Assembly (NCBI RefSeq): GCF_036588685.1
Contig: NC_086377.1
Coordinates: forward strand, 71,368,283-71,432,282
Source: Mytilus trossulus
Lineage: Eukaryota > Mollusca > Bivalvia > Mytilida > Mytilidae
DNA: 64,000 nt
Direction: 5' to 3'
Below are positions 11,505 to 23,090 of this stretch, one piece after another. The notes beneath the pieces are model-generated. The model was not told the origin of the DNA. It made no database searches and saw nothing but the letters and a program-made list of their open reading frames with translations. The first letter of the stretch is position 1. Each line of letters begins with the position of its first letter. The position numbers were made by a program, and so were the translations under genes.

Positions 11505-13292
11505 TTAGTACAAAGTAAAACATATCAAAGTATCAGTTTCATCAGACTTCAACAGATGTCGCAAAACAATGTCCTCGTTGTCTATTTTATCTGGAAATGG
11601 TGACAAGTTACCTTCCAATACCTCTGTAGCATCATCCTGTGCTTCCTTAAGAAAATCTCTTAATGATGTTAGTTGATCATTCATATCAAGTATGTGAGTT
11701 TTTTCTTCTATATCCCTCCAAAGTGGAGCTGTCACCAATTTTGATATTATACCAAGAGATCTGCTCCCAGCCACAAGTACTGGATTTGAAATGTCAGTAA
11801 AAACTGATTGTAAAAGTCTATTTGTACATCCTTGTACAGACTCTAAAAAATGGCTGATGTTCTGTCGATGATAATAAGTAATTTGACCTATCAAGAAAAA
11901 TATGTTGAAGCGACTGTGACTGTATCGTACAAACTTCACTGTTGTGTCTTTTTTGTTCTTCAAATAAGTGTCAAATAACCTATACACACCACTTTTTTCA
12001 TCTACACCTCGACCAAAGGCTTTGCTTGAAGTTCGAAGTAGACGAACAGTTCCACTTTCACTTCGGTTTGAGAAAGAATCAAGGTCATCTGTTACATTTT
12101 CAGAGGTATTTTTCAAATGCAAATTTTCAAACTTCAGTAAGGCTGCTGCACATACATCTGCAAAATTGACAAGTAAGTGAAGAGAACAAAAAAAATTGTT
12201 CATACGTGACATTACAGTTTTCTCCTCATCTGAAAGAATATACCAATCTTCTTTTAACTCTCCTAATATTTCAGTTCTGTATTGTTCCAGGAGAGACTGA
12301 ATTTTTTTTCTCCGTGGCCGCTCTATCAGACATAGTGTTTTTAATATAAGTTAGCAGTTTGTATCCAACACTTTGGTCATTTCCATGTTTGTCACACATT
12401 TCATTTATATCATGAAGTATTTCTTTCAAAGTGTCTAAGACTGTTTCAGAGCTCTTACATTGCATCTCACGCAATCCCAATAGGTAACTGTTTTTCTGGT
12501 CATCAGAAACTGCGAACACTTCGAAAGATTTTCCATATTTAGAAGTCTCATCCGAATATAATGTCAAATTAGTCTTTTTCGAAATATCTTGCATTTGTTT
12601 TGAAGCAACAGATATTCTCATATCATTGATTCTGTTAACTGTTGAACAAGATGGTACCTGATTTGGTATTCGTTTGCATAGAGAACACACTGTTTCTATA
12701 ACACGACCTATCTTAGAAGCAGCAATATTAAAATTTAATAAACTCATAACACATTCAACAGCGCTAGTTGTGTAACGATTTTCTAAATTATCATAGAGTT
12801 CTAATTGTTCATTATCCTCAAGAATATTACGTAAATAGTTGTTTTCCTCAACTAAATTCTTCTGTTCAGATTTCAATTTCTCGTAATTTTGCAATTTAGT
12901 TTCATACTCATCTTTTTTGGACATCATTTCTCTATCTTTTTTGTCTAATTCAAACTGCAGATATTCAATTATCTTTTCTTTCTCATTTTTTCATTTGCAA
13001 GCCGTTTATTATCCAATTTCAAATTACGATTCAACACACGCAATTGTCGCTTCTGCTCCAGTAAATTAAACGTTTTATTTGAAGTTTTAATAGGGGTCTT
13101 TTTAACCATCACTAAAGTTTTTGTTTTTTTCATTTTAGATGATCGTACTTTTCTTTGAAGTCCTTTTTTTTCTTTTCTCAAGTTTGCTATGGTACACTGC
13201 TGCTTCTCTACGGTACTTTCCGCACACTGCAGTTGGGCAGAAAATTCAGATAGAACACTTGCTTCTACAGCAGACATTTTTAGATTCAGCAT
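11505..13292 (-). pseudogene. Multi-copy coiled-coil gene with two frameshifts, transposon-like
   Basis: One minus-strand coding unit split over three frames. The N-terminal part (13292-12969) and the next part (to 12271) are Lys/Glu-rich coiled coil. The middle has TTSAVECVMSLLNFNIAASK, a Cys-rich CSLCKR segment and LYSDETSKYGKSFEVFAVSD. The C-terminal part (12212-11505) begins near MSRMNNFFCSLHLLVNFADV. Joins occur at an A6 run near 12992 (one base too few) and an A8 run near 12312 (one base too many). The two shifts cancel, and the frame between 12271 and 12212 stays protein-like after the second run. I recognise this as a repeated invertebrate family of unknown function, plausibly transposon-derived (conserved SDE and TMSDRAA motifs). 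Either a young pseudogene or two homopolymer sequencing errors. Confidence 0.65.
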
Positions 13293-13454
13293 ATCAAAGA
13301 ACCCAACCGATTAATTTTTTGTCAAAATCAAACTAAGTTTAATTTTGGACCCTTTGGACCTTAATGTAGACCAATTTGAAAATGGGACTAAAAATTAAGA
13401 ATCTACATACACAGTTAGATTCCGCATATCAAAGAACCCCAATTATTCAATTCT

Positions 13455-13945
13455 TGATGAAATCAAACAAAGTTTAATTTTGGACCCTTTGGGCCCCTTT
13501 TTCCTTAACTGTTAGGACCAAAACTCCCAAAATCAATACCAACCTTCCTTTTATGGTCATAAACCTTTTGTTTAAATTTCATAGATTTCTATTTACTTAT
13601 ACTAAAGTTATGGTGCGAAAACCAAGAAAAATGCTTATTTGGGTCCCTTTTTGGCCCCTAATTCCTAAACTGTTGGGACCTAAACTCCCAAAATCAATCC
13701 CAACCTTTCTTTTGTGGTCATAAACCTTGTGTCAAAATTTCATAGATTTCTATTAACTTAAACTTAAGTTATAGCGCGAAAACCAAGAAAATGCTTATTT
13801 GGGCCCTTTTTGGCCCCTAATTCCTAAAATGTTGGGACCAAAACCCCCAAAATCAATACCAACCTTCCTTTTGTGGTCATAAACCTTGTGTTAAAATTTC
13901 ATAGATTTCTATTCACTTTTACTAAAGTTAGAGTGCGAAAAAGTA
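13455..13945. repeat. Three-copy ~160-bp tandem repeat
   Basis: Three degenerate units, with CTGTTGGGACC-type blocks at about 13510, 13670 and 13830, each contain CCCAAAATCAATACCAACC and TGGTCATAAACC. A partial unit precedes them (13340-13450). The array ends in a GAC microsatellite at 13950-13975 and a GGTCGCATAA block. It is a dispersed bivalve-type repeat abutting the 5' end of the minus-strand gene. Confidence 0.8.
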
Positions 13946-14039
13946 TTCGGACGACGACGACGACGACGACGACGACGCCAACGTGATAGCAATATACGAC
14001 GAAAATTTTTTCAAAATTTGCGGTCGCATAAAAACTATA

Positions 14040-14417
14040 CAATCAGTTTCAAACAAAAAAAAAACATCAGACACCCACTGAATCAACACATCCACAACTA
14101 AAAAATCTATGCACACACCTGTAATTACTGCACCAACTTTAGAAACACACTAAACTACTAATCCTACATCGACATCTACAAAATTTACACTTGCACCATC
14201 AACATCTAAAATAATGTCAGACACCCTCTCAACAAAAATGCATACACCTAATCTTATAACTACAGACACACCCTCAAAATCACAACTTGGACAAACACAA
14301 AAAACTATACAATCAGTTACAAACAAAAAACTTACACTTGCACCATCATTTTCATTTGGCCTTACATTCCCATGTGATACACTGACACATTTAGATCCAA
14401 TAAATTTGTTACACTAA
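14040..14417 (+). pseudogene. Thr/Ser/Pro-rich decayed coding segment
   Basis: The plus strand reads as Thr/Ser-rich low-complexity protein, with an open segment at 14214-14417 (SDTLSTKMHTPNLITTDTPS) ending in HLDPINLL. The preceding 170 bp has the same composition but is interrupted by stops, and an ACTATACAATCAGT block occurs in both halves. A matching ACACCCAATCTAATAACTACAG tract appears at 19475-19505, and a similar LDPIN motif occurs at 25.15 kb, so these belong to one dispersed family that I cannot name. Confidence 0.3.
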
Positions 14418-14699
14418 AATCATAAGTTGCAATGAATTTACATCAAGTCAGATCAACCTGACATTAGAAAAGGGTTTGCTTATTTCTTAGTATAAAGTAT
14501 CCTGTAGAAGATGTATAAGCAGTGCATATTTGTATTCAAAGTCATCATTCAATAGCACTTATCAGTAATGTATATTATGTAACCCATAATAATACAGTTG
14601 GTAAGTTCAATTGATCTCCTGTTGCAATGTACCTTCACAGGTAAAGAAATTGTATACATGTACTGTCAATGTCTGAATAATTGAGGTTTCCAAATTAAC

Positions 14700-14845
14700 A
14701 GAGGCGGATTTATGGGCCCCCCCCCTTTTTGGGAAAAAAATTGGTTGCTTATATAGGGAATCACTGAAGCATGACTGGAGCGGGCCCCCTCTTAGGTCAG
14801 TCAGTGGGCCCCCACTTATGAAAATTCCTGGATCCGCCACTGATT
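14700..14845. repeat. GGATCCGCC-ended MITE-like repeat
   Basis: A poly-C/G-rich dispersed repeat with self-complementary edges: GAGGCGGATTTATGGGCCCCC at one end and GGATCCGCCACTG at the other. Relatives occur at 53426-53580 and 54945-55310. Non-coding; open frames across it are artefacts. Confidence 0.6.
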
Positions 14846-14973
14846 AAGATAGTTATGAAAAATGAGAGGATAAAAAGTTTTATGTACTAAAATGTTCTAA
14901 TGGTTTCACTCTGTAATTTTCTAAAAATCATGGTCTATTTACTCTTAATAAATGCAAAAAAGGACACACTTAC

Positions 14974-15155
14974 CTAAACCATATATAGTTTTTTTCACTA
15001 TGGTGCAGCATTGCCTCTGTTAAAAGATCTTGTCTGTTATTGAGTGACATTTCTTTTGTGATTTTTCTAAATCCCCTTAGATAAGACCACAGCCTCTCTA
15101 TGCCTTCACCATCTGTCAACCCTGTACCTGTAACAAACCGTTGACCATAGGACAA
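14974..15155 (-). pseudogene. KDZ-type transposase exon
   Basis: A 182-bp minus-strand exon bounded by a TTTTTTTTAG acceptor and a GTAAGT donor encodes GTGLTDGEGIERLWSYLRGF and then an MSLNNRQDLLTEAMLHHSEK segment. GLTDGEGxERLWSxLR is the signature of the Kyakuja-Dileera-Zisupton transposase fold, where the acidic residue contributes to the DDE site. No other confident KDZ exon is visible nearby, although a minus-strand candidate at 17.3 kb lies in the right direction. The element may be partial, or spread over large introns. Confidence 0.7.
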
Positions 15156-15850
15156 CTAAAAAAAACAAGAAGGTAAATAAAGCTTGAGATTCTGCACCAA
15201 ATTCATATGTCTGCTTATTCAGCACAGATGACAAATAAAATTTATATACATTTCTATGCATACTGGGGACTATTTGTTTTCAATACTGTAAATTCAGAAA
15301 TGTTTGCATGCATTTATTATTGCAATTTTGTCATTTTAGACTTAAATGTGATTTTAATTTGTATGATTTTGAGAAAATTCCTGTTTAATTCATATGAAAT
15401 ATTTCAAAGTGCTAGTTTAAATTATTGCGTTTAGAACTCAATTATAAAAACCTCGCATCAACTTCTAAATTAACAGTATCTAATGGGTATCTATAGTCAC
15501 AGCCCCTCATCACAACTTTAAATTTAAAATATCAATCATAAAAATATTCATTAGACTTCTATAATACATAATGAATAATCAATAATTTTGGTATAGTTCA
15601 CTGAATATTCAAATTTATATCTGTTATAAATGCAATCATGAAAGTTCATCAATTTCAAATCTTACTGTACCTGTCAAAATCAACCTATTTATAATCAGTT
15701 TTCAAAATTGAAAAAAATGGTATTCTAATGTTAAATTCACAAATTTTGTCTTTTCAGTCAACTGCTTTGTTCTCGTCCTGAATATTCATGAAATATTTGC
15801 AACTGGACGATAAGCAAACAACAATCAATCAGTCTATCTACAAACACAAT
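15156..15850. other. Non-coding stretch
   Basis: No gene is supported. On the minus strand this is the region upstream of the KDZ exon and could be intron. Confidence 0.35.
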
Positions 15851-16000
15851 CCGTTATAGGTCAAGTTACGGCCTTCACAGAGCCTTGGCTCAAACTGAGG
15901 AGCAAGCTATGAAGGGTCCCAAAAATTACAAGTGAAAAAACATTCAAATGAGAAACCGACGATCTAATGTATATAAAAACCAGAAACACTGATGAAATAT
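15850..16000 (+). repeat. Dispersed 'GGTCAAGTTACGGCCTTCA' repeat fragment
   Basis: Contains TACGGCCTTCACAGAGCC, AGCAAGCTATGAAGGG and ATGTATATAAAAACCAGAAACAC in the order shared by related fragments at 18540-18760 and, inside the transposase intron, at 56040-56190. Non-coding dispersed repeat. Confidence 0.6.
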
Positions 16001-16610
16001 GACTACAAGCACTGTACATTAAATTTTGTATAGACAAAACATGCTAATGGATTAAAGTCATGCATGATCCTTTTTCAAAATTCACAACCTCCAAATAATA
16101 TTATTCATTGAAAAATAGTTTTTACTTAGAGAACATATATATATATAATTACTAGCTTCCCCCAGTCAATCAAAGATAATAGTTTATAGGTTAGAGCTTG
16201 TGTGAGCCTTTTGTACGCCTGTAATAATGATGTTTTACTATGGTTATAGTAAAATAAGCTATATATCTTTAATAGATAATATAAACATGCCTGAAATTGC
16301 AAATACTCATTTCGAAATTTTTGATGTTTATTTTGTTTAGGACTAATGTAAAACACAGCCACGAAGTTCATAAACGCCTGACAGGTAAAATATTGACAAC
16401 ATTGTGCTACTATGTACACAATTATTTTTGTTTCACATAACTTCTTCTTGTATTTAAAGTTCTCTGATTTTGGGTTGACCTTTATAACAGATATTTGTTG
16501 ATGTAGTAATTTATTTGTTTTCTGTTAGTGTTGCATGTAGATTGCTTTTATTTTCCATTTCATCTTGTTTCCAGTGTCCTTTGATGATTTGTTTATTTAT
16601 AATTTTAAGA
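16000..16610. other. Non-coding stretch
   Basis: No supported gene or clear repeat. Confidence 0.35.
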
Positions 16611-16639
16611 CAAGGGTTAAAACTACCAAATCAAGTGTG

Positions 16640-17035
16640 GACACAGACCCGTGTGGAATGTATTGCACTGCTTGAATACATAGTCCCATACCGGGTAGAC
16701 ACTGACTGTACCGGAACAGCATTAGAAAATTATATACCAAACATCAAATAAATATATTTGAGCACCGTAGAAAAGTGTGGAAAATTGATTATTTGCATAC
16801 GTTTTCTGTCCCCTGACCATAACTCGGCAAATAATCAACAGACCTGTACAAAATTCGAACTTGACCTGCTACTTGTCGTTGTAAACACTATATACCAAAT
16901 ATCAAATCAATATCTTTAAGCATGACAAATCAAGTGCGGAAAAACTGATTACTTGAGTAATTTTCCAAGAACAACAACTCTGCCCAAAATTATAAGACGG
17001 TACACAATTTGAACTTGACTTTTTTATACTTATCG
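16640..17035. repeat. Two degenerate tandem units of a dispersed repeat
   Basis: Two units share TATATACCAAA(C/T)ATCAAAT(A/C)AATAT, an AGTG(T/C)GGAAAA block and AACTC(G/T)GC, followed by a TTCGAACTTGAC-type block. The same vocabulary recurs, more diverged, at 21.9-22.3 kb. Non-coding. Confidence 0.55.
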
Positions 17036-17281
17036 GTTACAAGAGGGCAATTATTCGTTTTGCATTTCCCATAGAGTACCAGTGGTGTTCCACAATTTAT
17101 TTCGCGAAGAATACACAAACTAGGTAAAATAAAACATCCTCTTAATATTGGTATCTAATTTTAAAACGACAAAGGCAAACAAAGGCATTTTATCTATTTA
17201 CATCATATTCTGTTTGTAACTACTGTCAGTATGACCAAATAACAAAAGCAAAACACTTACCTTTGCTTTGCCAGGAGAAAA

Positions 17282-17500
17282 TAAGCTGACACTGACTCTC
17301 TTTCTTGTTTTTCCTTCCCCTCTTCCATTTCTCCTGCAGCTGATAAGTCCAGTTTCAGTAAAAGGGTTCGAGATTTAGTTGGAGTGAATAGGAAAGGTTT
17401 TTTTTAACTTTTCTTGGTGTTGGGGAATTAATCCACAGACGTTTAACCTGCTGACTTGTCGATGGCTTATCAGGTGACAAACATGATGGCAGAAATGATA
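17282..17500 (-). pseudogene. Candidate minus-strand exon, unknown
   Basis: Ends at a good GTAAGTG donor (GCAAAGCAAAG before it). Open pieces in shifted frames read SPDKPSTSQQVKRLWINSPT, RTLLLKLDLSAAGEMEEG and KTRKRVSVSLFSPGKAK. Frame changes occur near a T8 run (about 17400). Its strand and position would suit an N-terminal exon of the KDZ gene downstream at 15 kb, but that link is inference. Confidence 0.25.
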
Positions 17501-17639
17501 CATTTTTTGTACGTTAAACACGAATTGAAATTGACAATTAACGTAAAACTTAAAATATATATATATATTGATATATTGTGTTAGATGTACACAAAGAACA
17601 AAACAAGTAATGATCTTACCGATTCGTATTCTCTCTACC

Positions 17640-18070
17640 ACAAGTATCCATTTGCATATAAAGTGTGTCTGGTTACTTTTCTTTCAACATCCATAATATG
17701 TTTATCAGAATATGAATAGTTAGGGCACTTCCTTGTTGGTACTGCATATAATAAAAAAAAAAACATATCCCAACAACATGCACAATTGCTCCTAAAATGT
17801 ACATACATAACTATTTTAAACAACATAATGCAAGAATAGAAAATATTTAATACATTCCATCAACCAACATAACACATTTTTCCATACAAGAGCCAGGGGG
17901 TTTCAAATCAAGGATAAATAAGTTAAAATTCTGTTTTAAATTTTTATTGGCTATATATAAAAGTGATTTCAAACATTATAAAAAAACAACAATATTAAGT
18001 CTTTCAATGATATTTTTTTGGACATTGACCAACTGTCTTACGTTCATGATTTTTTTTACATGCTTTAAAA
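17640..18070. other. Non-coding stretch
   Basis: Nothing supported; short frames only. Confidence 0.35.
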
Positions 18071-18077
18071 ACATTTA

Positions 18078-18412
18078 TTTCCGTCTTACTTTGGTCCTTT
18101 CAATCAATGATGATACTCATGTGAACTAACATATATATATATATAGTGTTGTATTTCCGTCTTACTTTGGTCCTTTAAATCAATGATGGTACTCATGTAT
18201 TTGTCTCGATGTCTCTTTACCTTTAAGGGAGAACTAACATATATATAGTGTGGTATTTCCGTTTTACTTTGGTCCATTCCATCAATGATGATACTCATGT
18301 ATTTGTCTCGATGTTTCTTTACCTTTAAGGGAGAACTAACATATATAATTATAGTGTTGCATTTCCGTCTTACTTTGGTCCAATCCATCAATGATGATAC
18401 TCATGTATTTGT
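18078..18412. repeat. Four-copy ~105-bp tandem repeat
   Basis: The block TTCCGTCTTACTTTGGTCC recurs at about 18079, 18155, 18256 and 18362, each followed by ATCAATGATG.TACTCATGT. Units 2-4 include GTCTCGATG and AAGGGAGAACTAAC, with a short (TA)n. The first unit has lost about 30 bp. The minus-strand frame across it is repeat translation. Confidence 0.85.
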
Positions 18413-18429
18413 TCACACTTAATACAATA

Positions 18430-18760
18430 GGTCGGTTATTAATAATAGATCCCATTTGGGATGATGGTCGGGGAAATTTGGATTGCAACTGGAAAAAATT
18501 GTAAAGATCGTTATTTTAATGTTTTTCACAGAAAGTAACAACTGCCGTACGGTACGGCCTTCAACAATGAGCAACGCCCTTACGGAATAGTAAGTTATAT
18601 AGACCCCGAAATGACAAAGCAGAACAATTCAAACAAGAGGCCTAATTAATGTATAAATAAATGAATGAAAAAAAATATGTAACACAGCAACAAACGCCAA
18701 CCAAATTGCAGGCTCCTGACTTGGGATAGGGTTAAACATATTACGACAACTTTGTGACAC
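18430..18760. repeat. SINE body fragment plus dispersed repeat
   Basis: 18455-18500 carries GGGATGATGGTCGGGGAAAT and TTGGATTGCAACTGG from the SINE family of 26-34 kb, with no ends. 18540-18760 is a fragment of a dispersed repeat (TACGGCCTTCAACAATGAGC, CCCCGAAATGACAAA, CAGGCTCCTGACTTGGGATA). Confidence 0.6.
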
Positions 18761-19470
18761 ACAGTCAAAGAACAATCTTGAGCAAATTAGAACAAATTCA
18801 ATGATACATGTATATGGTATTTTGTAGAAATGCGGATAAAAGTGAAATTATTAGGCATCCTGCCAATGGAAAAAAATGGATTTAAGATGTCAATTTCAAC
18901 TGCAAAACCCAAGTTGAACAATCTCGTATCACTATCCCGTTCAATATGTTTCTTGGAGATCATAAATGTAGACGCTGGATGCCACTACATTGCATTCGGA
19001 CGCAACTATCAGGTATTTTTTAAGGTTTGGTAATTTATTAACATATATTTATGGAATGACTGTAATATTTTTTTCTGTCTATGAAATATAACACAAAAAA
19101 ATATGGTGCACACTGAACAACCCGTGTATGTTATTTCGAAAAAAAAACAGAAAAAAATATTGTCATTTCTTATAATTTAATTCTAAATTCCATTTAAAAC
19201 CAGAGTAAACAATGAGAAAACTTTGATGACGTCACGGTCACATGAACAAATTATGTCTATGAGCTGATAAACAAAACAACATCAGCTAATCAGGAGACGC
19301 AATTTTATCCATTAGTACACGAGCTGAAAATCAAATTTTAAATGAAAAGAACAGTTGCAAATATGTATAGAAATGTTTTAACATATGCAAGATATATATG
19401 ATTTTGTTAATAAATCTGGCAAAGTATAATTTACACACATTTCTAAACCAAATTTTTTGTGACAACTATA
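18761..19470. other. Non-coding stretch
   Basis: No supported gene or repeat is seen. Confidence 0.35.
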
Positions 19471-19619
19471 ATGTATACACCCAATCTAATAACTACAGAC
19501 ACACTCAACATCACAACTGTTCAAAAAACGAGGCACTAGGACCCAACAAAATCGGGTCCAATATGCAGAAAAGAATGTAGCTATGGCCGCCATCTTAAAG
19601 CATGAAGATTTTAACAATA

Positions 19620-19743
19620 ACGTCAGTTTTAATCTAGCGGCGTACTACAGTACATGATATATAAGGCATGAAGATTTTAACAATAACATCTTCATGCCTT
19701 ATATATCATGTACTGTAGTACGCCGCTAAATTAAAACTGACGT
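19620..19743. repeat. 56-bp-arm inverted hairpin
   Basis: Arms 19620-19675 and 19688-19743 are near-perfect reverse complements (one short mismatch near the AATCTAG/CTAAATT site) around a 12-nt loop TTTAACAATAAC. The arm is the same block that borders the SINE-like copy at 565-612. A direct duplicate of CATGAAGATTTTAACAATAA (19600-19619 and again at the loop) suggests a rearrangement or head-to-head insertion. Confidence 0.85.
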
Positions 19744-19912
19744 GGAAAGGTAACACATGCCCACCGAGAGCTCTTTTTAGAGAGCCCAGGTGGTCTAGTG
19801 GGACGGCTGCAGTGCAGGCGATTTGGGGTCACGATATCACAGTAGCATGGGTTCGAAAGCAAATTTACTGATCTAACATTGTTGGGTTGATGTTTAGACG
19901 AGTTGTATATAC
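19688..19912 (+). repeat. tRNA-like SINE / composite repeat, copy 2
   Basis: Plus-strand copy of the element at 340-612. The A-box TGGTCTAGTGG (19791-19801) is intact, but the B-box region reads GGTTCGAAAGC because about 30 bp containing the TCCCGGCGAGG segment is deleted. It ends in ACGAGTTGTATATA. Confidence 0.6.
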
Positions 19913-20107
19913 ATTATGTTCACTATGTACACAGCCATGTATCACCATCATTGATGGCGATCCGATGGATACATCTGTTGTAGAGTTGTCACTGACTCAG
20001 ACGTACTTATATATACAAATACAATTAAAATAGTGGAATACTGTGCATAGTATATGCAGAATTTAACAAATATGGTCACTTAGAAAAAGTATTGTCTACG
20101 TAAAAAT

Positions 20108-20804
20108 GGAGGAAAACTGCTTAAATTGTGGCAAAAATTTTGAGAAAAAAAAGGATATAAAAGAAAACCTGTGGACAGTAATACAAAGTTCCCAGCAGTT
20201 TCTGTTCGCAAAATTCTTGAAATAAGCTTAGGTTCACCAGTTACACCTACAAACATCTATATATATATTTGACTAATGTGCTTCTCTATGTGTCAAGATT
20301 TATGGCCTCAAAGATAGCACAAAAAAAACATTTGATGAGTTTGAAAGGTCAAAGTGTGATCGATCCTACTTGGGCAAGAGAAAAGTCTTTTTCTACAACT
20401 TCTAAAACAGTTGAAAGCATTTCACCGTATTCTCCGCCTCTATTTGATTCTGCTGTAAGAAAGAGAGTCAGTATATTGCAATCAACTGTAAAAAAGGGTT
20501 CATCGACAGAGCAGTAGCAAATCTTAAAGACTCTAAATATTTGACTTGTTTCAATATTTTGCTAAAGAAAAGCAAGGCAGCTAGAGGAGCTCTCGCTAAA
20601 GTTATAAGACAAACAATTTCAAATGAATTAAAGCATGCCAAGAAGAAAGACAGTTTTCTCTCAATAAAACTGTCATTAAATTCTTTAGAGGAGTTTAGTT
20701 GGATGCCTGCAATAAAAGAAATTGAAGCTAGACTGCCAATTTGTACATCTGCTGTCAAGGGAGCATTCACATCTCCAAGAAATAATAATAAAATATCATT
20801 GTAA
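20108..20804 (+). pseudogene. Decayed multi-copy gene, N-terminal half
   Basis: Starts MEENCLNCGKNFE (a C..C pair) at 20108. After an A8-run frameshift it continues as KFPAVSVRKILEISLGSPVT. 20290-20470 encodes SVIDPTWAREKSFSTTSKTV. After another shift near 20490 it reads DRAVANLKDSKYLTCFNILL, KAARGALAKVIRQTISNELK, LEEFSWMPAIKEIEARLPIC, then a stop. The layout suggests a processed or decayed copy of a multi-copy invertebrate gene of unknown function. At least three reading-frame breaks make it a pseudogene as it stands. The exon at 21540 may be its continuation. Confidence 0.45.
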
Positions 20805-21539
20805 GCTTATATCTTAGTTTCATTAGAATGACTCAAGTATTAGTATGTACAAAATGATCTGGAAGGGGGTTTACAGAAAAGGGAATAATATATTGGGCAA
20901 TACATGAAGGTCATGATATGAAAAAAAATAAATAATCTAGAAAATTAAATAGATTTTACAGATACAGTTTAAAGAACTGCCATCTAGACTCACATATTTG
21001 TACAAATCCTTGATAAACTATAATGTGTTAATAATACATAAGCTTTATTTCGAGTCTGCAAGATATAGAGACAACATAAGCTCTAATGAGCTTTTAATCA
21101 TACAAGACATTTATAGCAATACAACACACAATAGACATGCAATAAATTACAATTATAATTGGTTATTATCTTGAATATTATTATATGTAGAGATAAACTG
21201 TAAACAGCAGTAATGTACAGCAAAGTAAGACCTGAAAATATTTCAACATGACTAAAATGGTCAATTGAACCCTTAAGCAGTTATTGCCCTTTATAGTCAA
21301 TTTTTAACAATTTCAATTTTTATTACCAATTTGTTGCCACTGTAACTACTGGACCACAGCTTCTAGTTTTTAGAATATAATTTAATATTGCTTTATATTG
21401 ATTGCAATGGGATTTTCCCAACAGTTATGTTTCTAGCCCAAAAATACAGGTCAAAGCTTTCACGATTCAAGATTCTAATTACCAAGCTACCATGTTAATT
21501 TAACTAAAAGTTATTGTATTTAACATTTTTTTTCCACAG

Positions 21540-21763
21540 CTATTTCGATTACTGCAGGCAGAAACCAATGTAACAAGGGCCCATTTTCTGCAGATGGCAG
21601 CTGACATCAAAAGCCTACAAAAACTGTTGACAGTTTTACTCAACAATAAGAAAGAACAAGCATTAGAGAGAATTTTCACAGAACAAACTGGGGAAGAATC
21701 ATGGAATGCAGCTGTGGAAAAATACCCCAATTATACCAAAAAAAAAAAGAATGAGTTGAAAGG
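21540..21763 (+). pseudogene. Exon of unknown gene, cut by tandem duplication
   Basis: Follows a TTTTTTTTCCACAG acceptor and ends at AAAG|GTAATC. Encodes LFRLLQAETNVTRAHFLQMA, SLQKLLTVLLNNKKEQALER and IFTEQTGEESWNAAVEKYPN, an alpha-helical, Leu-rich stretch. The last 63 bp are duplicated at 23091-23153 by the 1390-bp tandem duplication. Probably the next exon of the gene at 20.1-20.8 kb (same strand), but that gene is already broken. Confidence 0.45.
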
Positions 21764-23090
21764 TAATCTAATTATATAAGCTGATAGAAAAAGTATAGTA
21801 AAAAATATAATAATAAAAAATAGTTGAACAAACAATCAGAGAGAAAAAAGTTTTAGCATAAACAACTTAAGTTAACTTTGCTAATAACTTTCCTAAACCG
21901 TACTGGATTTTTACCAAATTCAGAAAGAAGCTTGTTTTTTTTCATCATGCTTGAAGAACTTGACGACAATAAATTTGCAAACAAATTATTAGACTGGAAC
22001 AAAATCAAATGTTATCTATAACTTCTCATGTTTTAACAAAATATGAAGTCTATACCTTCCAGCATAACAAAATAAAAGTTGAAAAACAGATTACTTATGA
22101 ATTTTCTAAGTCCTTGCAAGGTGTAGAAGTCTGCCAAATATAAACGTCAGACCGGAACAAATTAGAACTTAAATATTTGAAATTAATTTGGTTGTACTAC
22201 ATAACACATTTCTTAAAGCATGAAAAAAGAATGTGGAAAGATGATTTGCCAGATGGAGAGATTGTCAGACGGATAGACAGAGTGCAAACCTGAAAATTCC
22301 TTCAACTTCCTTGTTGGGGCACTAAATAAGAGGTTTTGCAAGACAATTTGTTCAGGTGTATATTTGGTTGTCCCATGCACTACTGCAATATTAAAGGAAA
22401 TATCTAATTATTTCATTTTTTTTTCAATGACAATTTTGCAGATAAATTGTGCTTATAAGAACTTGTGCTTAAAAAAAATTGTTTTATATTATATGTTATT
22501 AAAATAAATAAAGGCAACGGTAGTATACCGCTGTTCAAAACTCATAAATCCATGGACTGAAAACCATTAAATTTAAAAGGTGAACACCGAAACGATAGAC
22601 ATACAGAAACGGACCAAGCATCAGACACAATCCCACGAGAATAACAAATATATCATCAAGACCAAATACATGAATTTGGGATATACAAGTACCATGCCAC
22701 GTCTTATCTTTAAATCTAAAAAATAAGAGAAAACAAAAAATAAGAAGCATGATATATAAAATTTATAAAGCAAAAATGCATAAATCAAAACAATAAATAA
22801 AATTTTCATGAATAGTTGTAACTGCTAAAATATAGCTATTCCTAAAATAATACAACAGTTTGCGTTAATGTATCTTATATATTCACGCGTTATCATGACT
22901 TTTGAACTGTATAACCAAAACTGTCCTCACGACAAATTCATTAATACCGCCTTTAATTTCCAATTAAATACTACTACACAAACTATTTCCCTTTTAAAGA
23001 CATCAAAACGACAAGGAAAAATAAATTAAACTAGGCAATAACCCCCAAATGGGATAACAACACATGCCCATTAAAAGTTGACCCACGTTC
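21701..23090. repeat. 1390-bp tandem duplication, unit 1
   Basis: The segment from CATGGAATGCAGCTG to ACCCACGTTC is repeated almost identically at 23091-24480. The junctions share only about 3 bp (TCA), as expected for end-joining or replication slippage. Internal content: the end of an exon, a dispersed repeat related to 16.6 kb (21.9-22.3 kb), and a repeat with AGTATACCGCTGTTCAAAAC (22520-22700). Confidence 0.95.

Noticed and set aside
18104-18391. 95-codon frame with internal repeats
   Set aside because: Translation of the ~105-bp tandem repeat.
22535-22809. Two minus-strand frames repeated identically at 23925-24199
   Set aside because: The repetition comes from the 1390-bp tandem duplication of a non-coding dispersed repeat; hydrophobic composition reflects T-richness.
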